A stretch of DNA of 16,320 bases, from contig JAKJDA010000018.1 of assembly GCA_022706165.1 (NCBI GenBank), forward strand, positions 1 through 16,320. The letters run 5' to 3'. This DNA is from Candidatus Hydrogenedentota bacterium. GTDB taxonomy: Bacteria; Hydrogenedentota; Hydrogenedentia; Hydrogenedentales; SLHB01. The notes under the pieces are model-generated. The model was not told the origin of the DNA. It did not search any database and was given only the letters and a program-made list of their open reading frames with translations. Position numbers and translations under genes: made by a program. Positions 7,181-14,723 of this stretch are shown one piece after another (within the stretch, counting starts at the first letter, position 1; each line of letters starts with the position of its first letter).

Positions 7181-7298
7181 CGCGATTCACGAAAAACGGC
7201 CTCTTGTTTTCCGGCTGGCCACTGCGCGGGAAGAAAAGCGCACAACCCATTGTATATCAGTAGGAAACGCCGGAAAAACGAAGCCGGAAAGAGGTGTA

Positions 7299-9269
7299 TT
7301 GTCGCACATGAACGGTTTTTTCAAAAACGCAGCTCTCTGGGTCATCATCATGATTATGGTGGGCTTGGCCCTGTTCCATCTCAATCCCCCGGCCTCCGCC
7401 AAAAAGGAGTTGGGCCCCGCCGATTTCGAGTCGCAACTCCAGGCGGGCAACATTGACAACGTGGCCATCTCGAAACAGGGCGACCTCTACACGTTTCGCG
7501 TGGCCCTTAAAACCAAAATCGACGCCCAGCAACGCTTCGAATTCATCTACGACGTATTCCCTGACGAATGGCGCGCCAAACTCAACGAACAGGCCATTCG
7601 GTTTCGCATAGCGCCCGAAAGCACATGGCTGACGGCGCTCCTCATCAACGTGCTTCCCCTTGTGCTCATTTTCGGCGTTTTCTGGTTCTTCATGTTCCGC
7701 CAAATGCAAGGAGGCAGCAACAAGGCGCTCTCGTTCGGCAAGAGCCGCGCGCGCCTCACCAGCAGCACGGACAAAGTGGTGACCTTCAACGACGTCGCGG
7801 GCGTCGACGAGGCCAAGGAAGAACTCCAGGAAATCATCGAATTCCTCAAAGACCCCAAAAAATTCTCGCGCCTGGGAGGCAAAATTCCCAAGGGCGTATT
7901 GCTGGTCGGTCCTCCGGGAACGGGCAAGACGCTGTTGGCGCGGGCCGTGGCAGGCGAGGCGCACGCACCCTTTTTCAGCATCAGCGGATCCGATTTCGTC
8001 GAAATGTTTGTGGGCGTCGGCGCCAGCCGCGTGCGCGACCTCTTCCAGCAAGGCCAGAAACATGCGCCGTGCATCATCTTCATCGACGAAATCGACGCCG
8101 TAGGAAGGCAGCGCGGCGCGGGTCTTGGCGGCGGCCACGATGAACGCGAACAGACTTTGAACCAATTGCTGGTCGAGATGGACGGCTTCAGCACCTCCGA
8201 AGGCGTTATCCTGATGGCCGCGACAAACCGTCCCGATGTCCTTGACCGCGCCCTGCTGCGCCCGGGGCGTTTCGACCGCCAGGTGGTTGTCGCCAATCCG
8301 GACATCACCGGCCGCGAACAGATACTCGGCATTCACATTCGCAACAACGGCGTTCCCCTGGCCGAAGACGTCACCCTGCGCACCCTGGCCCGCGGCACCC
8401 CGGGCTTCTCGGGCGCGGACCTCGCCAACATGGTGAACGAGGCCGCCTTATTGGCCGCCCGGCGCGAACAGGATAAAGTGTCGATGCAGGACTTCGAGGA
8501 CGCCAAGGACCGCGTCCTGATGGGGCCCGAACGCCGGAGCCTCGCGCTGAGCGTCGCGGAACGCCGCAACACAGCCTACCACGAAGCGGGACATGTCCTT
8601 ATCGGACGCCTCCTCAAAGACGCCGACCCCGTGCACAAGGTGACGATCATTCCCCGCGGCCCATCCCTTGGCGCGACGAGCATGCTGCCCACGGAAGACC
8701 GGCACAGTTTGTCGCGAGCGTATCTGCTGGCAAGCCTGCGAGTGCTGATGGGCGGACGCGCCGCCGAAGAAATCATCTTCAATGAATTTACCAGCGGCGC
8801 CGCGGGCGATTTGAAGGTCGCCACGGACCGCGCCCACGCCATGGTCTGTGAATGGGGCATGAGCGATCTCGGACCGATATCCTTCGGCACGAACGCGGAG
8901 GTGTTCCTGGGCCGCGACTTCATGAAGGAGCGTCAGTTCAGCGAAGAAACGGCGTCGTCGGTCGACAAGGCCATCCACCGTTTCCTAGAAGAGGCGTATG
9001 CCGACGCCAAAAGCATGCTGACTCGGCACAAGGATTTGCTCACCGCGATCGCCGAGGAATTGTTCGAGCGTGAAACGTTGGATGCAGACGAAATCGACGA
9101 CATCATCCGCCGCAGCGGCGGAGCCGATCTGATCCCGCCTCCCCCCGAACCCGCGCCGCCGCAAGAACCGGCCCCAAAACCGGCTGCCGCGCCGCCGCCA
9201 TCCGTCCCTGCCGACGTGCCCGATATCGGGAAACTCAAACCGGGCGAAATTGTCCCCGGCACGACATAA
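7299..9269 (+). CDS. ftsH: ATP-dependent zinc metalloprotease FtsH
   Basis: FtsH is a hexameric inner-membrane AAA+ protease that degrades misfolded membrane proteins and short-lived regulators. The 656-residue product has helix 1 (about 12-28), a periplasmic domain, helix 2 (about 112-133), then the AAA+ module. The Walker A motif GPPGTGKT is at 204-211, Walker B Asp263-Glu264 (IIFIDEID), and the second region of homology GRFDR carries arginine fingers Arg324 and Arg327. The zinc site is His428-Glu-Ala-Gly-His432 with the third ligand Asp504 in TSGAAGDLK, where most FtsH have GASND. The tail from about residue 610 is Pro/Ala-rich. The start is ambiguous: TTG at 7299 lies 4 bases after GGAAAGAGG, ATG at 7308 lies 13 bases after it; the ATG form would be 653 residues. 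It heads the conserved ftsH-folP-glmM order. Confidence 0.97.
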   Translation: MSHMNGFFKNAALWVIIMIMVGLALFHLNPPASAKKELGPADFESQLQAGNIDNVAISKQGDLYTFRVALKTKIDAQQRFEFIYDVFPDEWRAKLNEQAIRFRIAPESTWLTALLINVLPLVLIFGVFWFFMFRQMQGGSNKALSFGKSRARLTSSTDKVVTFNDVAGVDEAKEELQEIIEFLKDPKKFSRLGGKIPKGVLLVGPPGTGKTLLARAVAGEAHAPFFSISGSDFVEMFVGVGASRVRDLFQQGQKHAPCIIFIDEIDAVGRQRGAGLGGGHDEREQTLNQLLVEMDGFSTSEGVILMAATNRPDVLDRALLRPGRFDRQVVVANPDITGREQILGIHIRNNGVPLAEDVTLRTLARGTPGFSGADLANMVNEAALLAARREQDKVSMQDFEDAKDRVLMGPERRSLALSVAERRNTAYHEAGHVLIGRLLKDADPVHKVTIIPRGPSLGATSMLPTEDRHSLSRAYLLASLRVLMGGRAAEEIIFNEFTSGAAGDLKVATDRAHAMVCEWGMSDLGPISFGTNAEVFLGRDFMKERQFSEETASSVDKAIHRFLEEAYADAKSMLTRHKDLLTAIAEELFERETLDADEIDDIIRRSGGADLIPPPPEPAPPQEPAPKPAAAPPPSVPADVPDIGKLKPGEIVPGTT

Positions 9270-9297
9270 ATCCCAAAACGAAAAGGAGGGAGGGGCA

Positions 9298-9330
9298 GGG
9301 GGAATGTCTCCCGTGGTCTTCTTTTTTCTT
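9298..9330 (+). terminator. Possible weak terminator or attenuator between ftsH and folP
   Basis: GGGGGA-ATG-TCTCCC (9298-9312) gives a 6-bp stem with one G-T pair and a 3-base loop, followed by a T-rich run (TCTTCTTTTTTCTT, 9317-9330) after four bases. It could end or attenuate ftsH transcripts before folP. The gap between stem and T run weakens the case. A G-rich tract (9285-9302) feeds into the stem. Confidence 0.35.
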
Positions 9331-9356
9331 AAACCGTAGACGCCGCCATTCTCTGC

Positions 9357-9361
9357 AGGAG
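9357..9361 (+). promoter_or_regulatory. Ribosome binding site of folP
   Basis: AGGAG, seven bases before the ATG at 9369. Confidence 0.6.
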
Positions 9362-9368
9362 TCCCGTC

Positions 9369-10199
9369 ATGGACTTGACGTGCATATCCCCCAATGCCCG
9401 GACGTTGGTCATGGGCATCGTGAATATCACGCCAGACTCGTTTTATGACGGTGGACGTCACAGCACGCCAGCTCGAGCGGCGGCATACGCGCGCACGTTG
9501 ATTGCCGACGGCGCGGACATTCTCGACATCGGCGGCGAATCATCCCGGCCCGGCGCGGAATCCCTATCGGCCGATCGCGAAATCGCCCGCGTGCTGCCGA
9601 CGCTGGAGCGTCTTCGCGAGGTGGACGTTCCGATCTCGATCGACACATACCATGCCGATACGGCGCGGCGCGCTTTGGCGGCGGGTGCGACCATGATCAA
9701 CGACATCACGGCGCTTCGGGGCGATCCCGCGATGGCGGACGTGATAGCCGAGGCGGGGTGTCCATGCGTGTTGATGCACATGCAGGGCACGCCGCAGACC
9801 ATGCAGCAAGAGCCCCGGTACAAGGATATCGTCGACGATCTATGCGCGTTTTTTGACGATCGTCTCCGCTTTGCCGTTGAACGAGGCATCCCCCTTCGCA
9901 ACATATGGATCGATCCGGGCTTCGGGTTTGGCAAATCGCCCGAACATAACTTGACCATGCTGCGGCGGTTGCGCGAATTTCAGCGATTGGGCCGTCCGCT
10001 TTTGATCGGTACGTCCAACAAGTCTACAATCGGTTTCGTGTTGGGCGGACTCCCGCCGGAGGAACGGACGGAAGGCACCGCTGCCACCGTCGCCATCGCC
10101 GTGTTCAACGGCGCGACGGCAGTCCGCGTGCACGATGTCAAAACCATGGCCCGCGTCGTCCGAGTGAGCGACGCGATTGCAGATCGAGGCGCGATATGA
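9369..10199 (+). CDS. folP: Dihydropteroate synthase (FolP)
   Basis: FolP joins p-aminobenzoate to dihydropterin pyrophosphate in folate synthesis and is the sulfonamide target. The 276-residue product is a TIM barrel of normal length with all the family blocks: MGIVNITPDSF (15-25), DIGGESSRPG (53-62), SIDTYHAD, NDITALRGD, MHMQGTPQTM, DPGFGFGK (from 182), and RVHDV with Arg253 and His255 at the pyrophosphate site. Odd: the block usually read SRKS is GTSNKS (214-219), so the Arg is Asn217 while the catalytic-loop Lys218 is kept. A good RBS precedes the start. Its last four bases (ATGA) overlap glmM, indicating translational coupling. It follows ftsH by 99 bases in the order also seen in E. coli. 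Confidence 0.96.
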   Translation: MDLTCISPNARTLVMGIVNITPDSFYDGGRHSTPARAAAYARTLIADGADILDIGGESSRPGAESLSADREIARVLPTLERLREVDVPISIDTYHADTARRALAAGATMINDITALRGDPAMADVIAEAGCPCVLMHMQGTPQTMQQEPRYKDIVDDLCAFFDDRLRFAVERGIPLRNIWIDPGFGFGKSPEHNLTMLRRLREFQRLGRPLLIGTSNKSTIGFVLGGLPPEERTEGTAATVAIAVFNGATAVRVHDVKTMARVVRVSDAIADRGAI

Positions 10200-11539
10200 G
10201 CGAACGGCTTTTCGGTACGGATGGCATTCGAGGGGTGGCCAACGTCCATCCGATGACGGCGGAACTGGCGCTGCAAGTTGGCCGGGCCGCAGGGCATATT
10301 TTTAGAAAAGAGGACAGGCCCCACACCATCCTCATCGGCAAGGACACGCGACAGTCCGGGTATTTGTTCGAAAATGCCTTGACGGCAGGGCTGTGTTCCA
10401 TGGGGGTGAACGTGCTCCTGGTCGGGCCGCTGCCGACGCCCGGCGTGTCCTACATCATGCGTAGCCTACGCTGCGACGCCGCCATCATGATCAGCGCATC
10501 CCACAACGAGTTCCACTACAACGGCATCAAGTTTTTCGGTCCGGACGGCTTCAAAATTCCCGACGAGGTCGAAGACGAGATCGAGCGCCTCGTCACCTCG
10601 AGAACCATCGACGAAATTCGCCCGACGGCGGAACGCATCGGTTCTGCACGTCGCATCGACGACGCCGTGGGGCGCTACATCGAGTTCGCCAAAGCGACGT
10701 TCCCCAAAGGCATGCGTCTTGACGGCCTGCGCATTGTGTGCGACTGCGCGCACGGCGCAGCATACAAGGTCGCCCCGAATTGCCTAGCCGAGCTTGGCGC
10801 AGAGGTTATCGCCATCGCGAACCGTCCCAACGGATGCAATATCTACGACAACTGCGGAACCGTCCACCCCAAGGAAATGCGGGCGACGGCCATCCGCGAG
10901 CGCGCCAACCTTGGCATCGCGTTCGACGGAGATGCGGACCGCATCGTCATGGCCGATGAAGAGGGCCGCTTGCTTGATGGAAACGCCTTGCTCACGGTCC
11001 TCGGCATCGATCTTCTCGAGCGCGACATCTTGCCCGGAAAGGCCATCGTCACGACGATCATGGCCAATGGCGGACTTCAACGCGCGCTTGCGCCGTACGA
11101 CGGAAAAGTGCTGTACGCCAAAGTCGGGGACCGCTATGTCGTCGAGGCCATGCGCGAAAACGGTTATATCGTGGGGGGGGAATCCTCCGGCCACATCATC
11201 CTCCTCGAGCACAACACCACCGGCGACGCCCTCATCACCGCATTGCAGGCGCTCGCTGCGATGATTCGCCGCGATCAGCCCCTTTCCGTTCTTGCCGCCC
11301 CCTACCAGCCCCTTCCGGAGGCTCACGCCAAGGTTCCTCTCAACGGAACCAAACGGCCCGCCGAGGAAATCCTCGATAAAATCCGCCAGAACGCCGAGGC
11401 CGAAATCAGCGGCAAAGGCCGCGTCGTCATCCGCGCCTCCGGCACCGAACCTATCGTGCGCGTCATGGTGCAGCACGACACCCAGCGCACCGCCAACGCG
11501 CTTTGCCTCAAACTCGCGGAACAAGTCCGAGCTTTGTAG
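10196..11539 (+). CDS. glmM: Phosphoglucosamine mutase (GlmM)
   Basis: GlmM converts glucosamine-6-phosphate to glucosamine-1-phosphate for UDP-GlcNAc synthesis, feeding peptidoglycan and lipid A (LpxA, also encoded here, uses that product). The 447-residue protein begins RLFGTDGIRG and has the four alpha-D-phosphohexomutase blocks. Ser102 in ISASHN is the phosphoserine, at the same number as in E. coli. The Mg2+ loop is DGDADR (Asp244, Asp246, Asp248), the sugar loop GGESSGH (327-333), and the phosphate loop RASGTEP (413-419). After the phosphoserine, HNEFHYNGIKFF replaces the usual HNPxxDNGIKFF. It overlaps folP by four bases. cdaA, which sits beside glmM in many bacteria, is absent. The next gene is 358 bases away, so the operon probably ends here. 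Confidence 0.97.
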   Translation: MSERLFGTDGIRGVANVHPMTAELALQVGRAAGHIFRKEDRPHTILIGKDTRQSGYLFENALTAGLCSMGVNVLLVGPLPTPGVSYIMRSLRCDAAIMISASHNEFHYNGIKFFGPDGFKIPDEVEDEIERLVTSRTIDEIRPTAERIGSARRIDDAVGRYIEFAKATFPKGMRLDGLRIVCDCAHGAAYKVAPNCLAELGAEVIAIANRPNGCNIYDNCGTVHPKEMRATAIRERANLGIAFDGDADRIVMADEEGRLLDGNALLTVLGIDLLERDILPGKAIVTTIMANGGLQRALAPYDGKVLYAKVGDRYVVEAMRENGYIVGGESSGHIILLEHNTTGDALITALQALAAMIRRDQPLSVLAAPYQPLPEAHAKVPLNGTKRPAEEILDKIRQNAEAEISGKGRVVIRASGTEPIVRVMVQHDTQRTANALCLKLAEQVRAL

Positions 11540-11587
11540 GCGTTGCCCGGGAAAATCGCGAAGAAGAGGAATCGCCGGGGCCTTCCG

Positions 11588-11596
11588 TGTTATACT
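11588..11596 (+). promoter_or_regulatory. Candidate extended -10 promoter for the transketolase-like gene
   Basis: TGTTATACT is a perfect extended -10 (TGn plus TATACT, 5 of 6 to TATAAT). No good -35 lies 16-18 bases upstream (GGAATC region). The predicted start is near 11603, immediately before the first hairpin. Confidence 0.45.
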
Positions 11597-11607
11597 CCCC
11601 TGCGCTG

Positions 11608-11778
11608 TGCCTGCACGCAGGCATCTCGCAGTTCGGTCGCGCGAATGAGGCGCGACACGAACTGCACATGCACGGACGCGTGCGCTGGGCGTGAAGATTT
11701 TCGGCGAGCCCCGTGGGGGAAGAATCTTGCCGGCACCCAATGGGTTGGGGCGCGGCGGAGTCACGCTGCGGCACAGCG
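11608..11778 (+). promoter_or_regulatory. Candidate structured RNA leader (riboswitch-like or small RNA), six consecutive hairpins
   Basis: Six inverted repeats follow one another. H1 11608-11623 is TGCCTG-CACG-CAGGCA. H2 11628-11665 has a 15-bp stem (GCAGTTCGGTCGCGC paired with GCGCGAC-a-CGAACTGC, one bulged A at 11657) and a 7-base loop. H3 11670-11683 is GCACG-GACG-CGTGC. H4 11694-11728 pairs AAGATTTTC with GAAgAATCTT around an inner CCC/GGG stem. H5 11735-11745 is ACCC-AAT-GGGT. H6 11764-11778 is CGCTG-CGGCA-CAGCG. They start about five bases after the predicted transcription start. None is followed by a T tract, so they are not simple terminators. I do not recognise a known riboswitch, 6S, SRP or RNase P RNA. 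GC-rich DNA yields small hairpins by chance, but H2 and H4 are unlikely to be chance. Confidence 0.45.
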
Positions 11779-11880
11779 CCCGAAGGTCCGGATGGCGCAC
11801 AATAATCGACCATGGTCATCCCGGCCGCTCTCGCTCGTCATACAGGGACTGCGTAGCGGAAGCGGCCTGCCAACGAAACG

Positions 11881-11888
11881 AAAGGGGT
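11881..11888 (+). promoter_or_regulatory. Ribosome binding site deciding the transketolase-like start
   Basis: AAAGGGGT lies nine to ten bases before the ATG at 11898. Together with the lack of family similarity upstream it argues against the longer in-frame start at 11691. Confidence 0.5.
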
Positions 11889-11897
11889 AGCACCGTC

Positions 11898-13799
11898 ATG
11901 AGTTTTCCAATCGATATCAGCAAATACGCGCCGCTGACGCTCGATCCCGCCAAGGCTGCATTGTCCGACGCCGACAAAGCCCAGTTGAAACAAAACATCC
12001 AGATCATGCGCGACACGATCATCCTCTTTACGGCAGCCGCAGGCGCCAAGGGCCTCTCGGGGCATACCGGCGGCGCGTACAGCATCGTGCCGGAAGTTCT
12101 CATCGTCGATGGCTTCATGCGCGGCAGCGCTGCGATGTACCCGGTGTTGTTCGACGAGGCCGGTCATCGCGTGGCCATTCAGTACGCGATGGCCGCGTTC
12201 CACGGAGCCATTCCCCTCGAGAAACTGTTGCATTACCGCGAGTACGGCCACGACCTCTTCGGGCACCCCGAACTTGACCCGAAGCACGGCATCAAGTTCA
12301 GCTCGGGGCGCTTGGGGCACCTGTGGCCCTTCGTGAACGGCGTGGCCCTGGCCAATCCCGACAAGACGCTCTTCATGTTCGGTTCTGACGGATCGGAAAT
12401 GGAAGGCGATGATGCCGAAGCGGCGCGTTTCGCCGTGGCGCACGGACTCAACGTCAAGCTCTTGCTCGACGACAACAACGTGACGATCTCAGGACATCCG
12501 AAAGACTATATGCCGGGTTATGATCTTGCGAAAACGATGGGAGGGCACGGCCTGACTGTCGACGCAGGCGACGGCGAAGACCTCGATGCCCTGTACGCGC
12601 GCATTCAGAAGGCGATTCAGGCAAAGGGACCGGTGGCGCTGGTCAACCGCCGCGTCATGGCCCCCGGCGTCCCCGGCATCGAAAACTCCCCCAAAGGCCA
12701 CGAAGTCGTCAAGGTCGAACAGGCAATCATGTACCTTGAAACGCGCGGCTTGACCGCCGCCGCCGAGTATCTCAAAGGAATCGCCGCGCCGAAGAGTTCC
12801 GCCTCATACCTCGGTTCTTCCGAGAAGATGGGCAGCAACCGCACCGAATTCGGCAACATCGTCAACGGCATCCTCGACGCGATGACGCCGGAAGAGCGCG
12901 TCGCCAAAGTGCGCGTGATCGACAGCGACCTGGAAGGTTCCTGCGGTTTCAACCTCATCCACAAGGCGCACCCCGAGGTCTTCGTCTCCGGTGGCGTCAT
13001 GGAGCGCGGCAACTTCTCCGCCGCCGCTGGCTTCGGATTCGAGAAGGGCAAACAAGGCATCTTCGGCACCTTTTCGGCGTTTTTGGAAATGATCCTGTCC
13101 GAGTCGACAATGGCGCGCCTGAATCACGCGAATGCCATCTGCCATTTCTCGCATGCAGGGGTCGACGAGATTGCCGACAACACCTGCCACTTCGGCATCA
13201 ACGTCTTCTTTGCCGACAACGGCCTCGAAGAAGGCAACACCAACCGTCTCTATTTCGCGGCGGACGCACTGCAACTCAAGTCAATGGTTGAAACCATCTT
13301 CCACGACCCCGGCCTGCGCTTTGTCTTCACGACGCGTTCGAAGGTCCCGTATATTCTCAAGGAAGACGGCGCTTCTTTCTTTGATGCCTCCAACGGCTAC
13401 AGATTCGAGCCGGGTAAGGACGATGTCATTCGCGAAGGCAGCGCCGGGTACGTCGTCAGCTACGGTGAAATGCTGTACCGCTCGCTTGACGCCGTCGAGC
13501 GCCTGCGCCAGGAAGGCATGGATGTCGGCTTGATCAACAAGCCCACCCTGAACGTCATCGACGAGAACATGATGGGTAAACTCGGCAAGGCCCCGTTCGT
13601 GCTGGTTGTCGAAGGCCAGAACCGCCTCACCGGTCTCGGCGCACGTTTCGGCTCCTGGCTTCTTGAACGCGGCTACACGCCAAAATACGCCTACATGGGA
13701 ACAGTTCGCGCAGGCAACGGCGGCCTTGAAGAGCAGGTTCCCTTCCAGGGCCTGGCCCCGAAGGACATCGAGGCGAAAATCCGTCTTCTGTCGCGGTGA
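11898..13799 (+). CDS. Diverged single-chain transketolase-like enzyme
   Basis: The product from the chosen ATG is 633 residues, close to transketolases (about 620-680). These thiamine-diphosphate enzymes move two-carbon units between sugar phosphates. The N-terminal domain has SGHTGG (54-59, His56), like the GHPGG start of transketolase, and the cofactor motif GSDGSEMEG ... DDNN (162-170 to 191-194). The pyrimidine domain has a DSDLEGS motif and GVMERGN with Glu369 at the place of the catalytic Glu, then FGTFSAFLE and HFSHAGVDEIADNTCHFG where transketolase has THDSxGxGEDGPTHQP. A C-terminal transketolase domain (about 495-633) follows. The altered GEDGPTH region means the substrate may differ from xylulose-5-P/ribose-5-P. 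It stands alone behind the structured leader; a weak terminator follows. The frame is open to 11691, but those 69 residues look non-genic. Confidence 0.87.
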   Translation: MSFPIDISKYAPLTLDPAKAALSDADKAQLKQNIQIMRDTIILFTAAAGAKGLSGHTGGAYSIVPEVLIVDGFMRGSAAMYPVLFDEAGHRVAIQYAMAAFHGAIPLEKLLHYREYGHDLFGHPELDPKHGIKFSSGRLGHLWPFVNGVALANPDKTLFMFGSDGSEMEGDDAEAARFAVAHGLNVKLLLDDNNVTISGHPKDYMPGYDLAKTMGGHGLTVDAGDGEDLDALYARIQKAIQAKGPVALVNRRVMAPGVPGIENSPKGHEVVKVEQAIMYLETRGLTAAAEYLKGIAAPKSSASYLGSSEKMGSNRTEFGNIVNGILDAMTPEERVAKVRVIDSDLEGSCGFNLIHKAHPEVFVSGGVMERGNFSAAAGFGFEKGKQGIFGTFSAFLEMILSESTMARLNHANAICHFSHAGVDEIADNTCHFGINVFFADNGLEEGNTNRLYFAADALQLKSMVETIFHDPGLRFVFTTRSKVPYILKEDGASFFDASNGYRFEPGKDDVIREGSAGYVVSYGEMLYRSLDAVERLRQEGMDVGLINKPTLNVIDENMMGKLGKAPFVLVVEGQNRLTGLGARFGSWLLERGYTPKYAYMGTVRAGNGGLEEQVPFQGLAPKDIEAKIRLLSR

Positions 13800-13809
13800 A
13801 GCAGTATCT

Positions 13810-13841
13810 GTTCCTCCGCAGCCGCAGTTGGGAACTTTTTT
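13810..13841 (+). terminator. Possible terminator of the transketolase-like gene
   Basis: GTTCC (13810-13814) pairs with GGAAC (13831-13835) around a 16-base loop, directly followed by six T (13836-13841). The stem is short, but the position ten bases after the stop codon and the T run support a terminator. Confidence 0.35.
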
Positions 13842-13971
13842 GACAATATGCGGATTACATGAGAAAGGGGTGCGCTTCGTTTGCGGGGCTGTGTGTCTCG
13901 TTCGGACGAGGGCGCGCTTGGTCTACCTCCTCAGGGTGGGGACAAGTAGACAGAGGGAAGAGTTTTGCAAG

Positions 13972-13977
13972 AAGGAG
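13972..13977 (+). promoter_or_regulatory. Ribosome binding site deciding the start of the Pro/Ala-rich lipoprotein
   Basis: AAGGAG seven bases before the ATG at 13985. It selects this ATG over the in-frame ATG at 13859, whose extra 42 residues do not form a signal peptide. Confidence 0.75.
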
Positions 13978-13984
13978 ATGCGAA

Positions 13985-14317
13985 ATGAAGAAAATGGTTG
14001 TGATGATGCTGATTGTAGGGGTGGCGGCTGCGTTTACGGCGTGTTCGAAACCTTCCGCCCCGGAAGCTCCGGCAATGCCTCCGGCTCCAACCGCCGACAA
14101 GCCGGCTCCTCCCCCTATGCCTGCTCCAGCGCCGACTCCAGCGCCTAAGGCTCCTGCCGCTGCGCCCATGCCGACCCCTCCGGCCCCCATGCCGGCCCCG
14201 GCGGCTCCGGCGCCCGCGCCTGCGATGCCGGCTCCGGCCCCGGCGGCTCCGGCGCCCGCGCCTGCGATGCCGGCTCCGGCCCCGGCGATGCCAGCGCCGC
14301 CGTCCGTCACTCACTAA
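13985..14317 (+). CDS. Small Pro/Ala-rich lipoprotein of unknown function
   Basis: The 110-residue product starts with a lipoprotein signal (MKKMVVMMLIVGVAAAFTAC, Cys20 as lipid site, lipobox FTAC). The mature part is a low-complexity stretch of Pro, Ala and Met with units such as MPAPAPA, ending PSVTH. There is no folded domain. It would be an extended, membrane-tethered spacer, in the manner of Pro/Ala-rich linkers that cross the periplasm or hold a surface region (inference). The DNA encoding residues 71-98 is a perfect 42-bp tandem duplication. A strong terminator follows 25 bases after the stop, and the transketolase-like gene ends 185 bases upstream, so it is probably a single-gene unit. 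The low-complexity coding makes homology-based naming unreliable. Confidence 0.72.
   Translation: MKKMVVMMLIVGVAAAFTACSKPSAPEAPAMPPAPTADKPAPPPMPAPAPTPAPKAPAAAPMPTPPAPMPAPAAPAPAPAMPAPAPAAPAPAPAMPAPAPAMPAPPSVTH
14195..14278 (+). repeat. Perfect 42-bp tandem duplication inside the lipoprotein gene
   Basis: Two identical 42-base copies lie at 14195-14236 and 14237-14278, each encoding the 14 residues APAAPAPAPAMPAP. A third copy starts at 14279 and diverges after about nine bases. Identity at every third base position shows a recent duplication. Confidence 0.85.
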
Positions 14318-14342
14318 TTGCATAGCGCAGTTCGAATGCTCG

Positions 14343-14372
14343 GGCCCGTTTCCAGGAGGAAGCGGGCCTTCT
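14343..14372 (+). terminator. Rho-independent terminator of the Pro/Ala-rich lipoprotein gene
   Basis: GGCCCGTTTCC (14343-14353), loop AGGA, GGAAGCGGGCC (14358-14368): an 11-bp stem with one G-T pair, followed by TTCTTGTATGT. It lies 25 bases after the stop codon. Confidence 0.75.
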
Positions 14373-14691
14373 TGTATGTGCGTCAGCCTCCGTGTTTCTC
14401 CATACGAAAAAAGATATTTTCTGGAGCAACACGCCTGCGCCAATCATGTCAATGCTTGGCGAAAAGGCCTCACCGCATTGAGCGTGGGGATATACAGGCA
14501 AGCGGCGCCAGTGTTCCGACCGATTCATCCTTATGCAAAGTCATGCGATGATTCTGCGCGTAGCGCCCGATCTCTGTGCCGGGCGGTTTTGTGCGTAGGG
14601 CAAAGCGCGTTCTTTCGCGAAACCGCACGAACGTCACGATAGTGGACTGCGTATGCGGCATGGAGCCGTCTTTCCACAGCCATCAAACGAA

Positions 14692-14723
14692 CAGCCCCGC
14701 CCGGAAAGCCGGACGGGGCTGTG
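14692..14723 (-). terminator. Intrinsic terminator of the leftward secreted-protein gene
   Basis: ACAGCCCCG pairs with CGGGGCTGT (9 bp) around an inner CCGG-AAAG-CCGG hairpin with one C/A mismatch. On the minus strand it follows the stop codon by about 21 bases and is followed by TCGTTTG, a moderate T stretch. A longer competing repeat (CTTTCCACAGCC at 14671-14682 with GGCTGTGGAAAG at 14718-14729) overlaps the 3' arm. Confidence 0.65.

Larger units (their letters stand above)
6983..7298. other. Divergent intergenic region between the GT-C gene and ftsH
   Basis: This 316-base gap has no supported gene. On the plus strand it holds the extended -10 promoter and hairpin listed separately. No clear promoter was found for the leftward GT-C gene. 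A weak AT-rich spot (TGTATATCAG, near 7252) could be a second start point for ftsH but lacks a -35. Confidence 0.5.
11540..11897. other. 358-base intergenic region with promoter and structured leader
   Basis: This gap between glmM and the transketolase-like gene has no supported gene. An in-frame extension of the transketolase frame to 11691 has no family resemblance and no RBS. The first 50 bases after glmM hold no obvious terminator. From 11588 the gap contains an extended -10 box and six consecutive hairpins up to 11778, described separately; the last 100 bases before the RBS look unstructured. Confidence 0.6.

Noticed and set aside
7257..8336. Long 359-residue open frame on the minus strand opposite ftsH
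   Set aside because: Antisense shadow of the GC-rich ftsH coding frame. The reading has no family resemblance and no ribosome binding site.
9285..9302. G-rich tract after ftsH as a G-quadruplex
   Set aside because: The four runs include one of only two G, so only a weak two-layer form is possible; the tract is better explained as part of the hairpin arm.
11628..11665. 15-bp hairpin as the glmM terminator
   Set aside because: It lies about 90 bases after the glmM stop, downstream of the candidate promoter, and is not followed by T residues.
11691..11897. 69-residue N-terminal extension of the transketolase-like protein
   Set aside because: Arg/Gly-rich, no RBS, and it overlaps the hairpin region; the ATG at 11898 begins just before the family-like sequence.
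13840..13845. Perfect TTGACA -35 box after the transketolase-like gene
   Set aside because: No -10-like hexamer at 16-18 bases; TTACAT is only 9 bases away. It overlaps the T run of the possible terminator.
13859..13984. 42-residue N-terminal extension of the Pro/Ala-rich lipoprotein
   Set aside because: It would bury the lipoprotein signal; AAGGAG precedes the ATG at 13985.
14613..14622. Palindrome TTTCGCGAAA in the convergent gap
   Set aside because: Ten-base palindrome without a second copy or a nearby gene start; could be chance.
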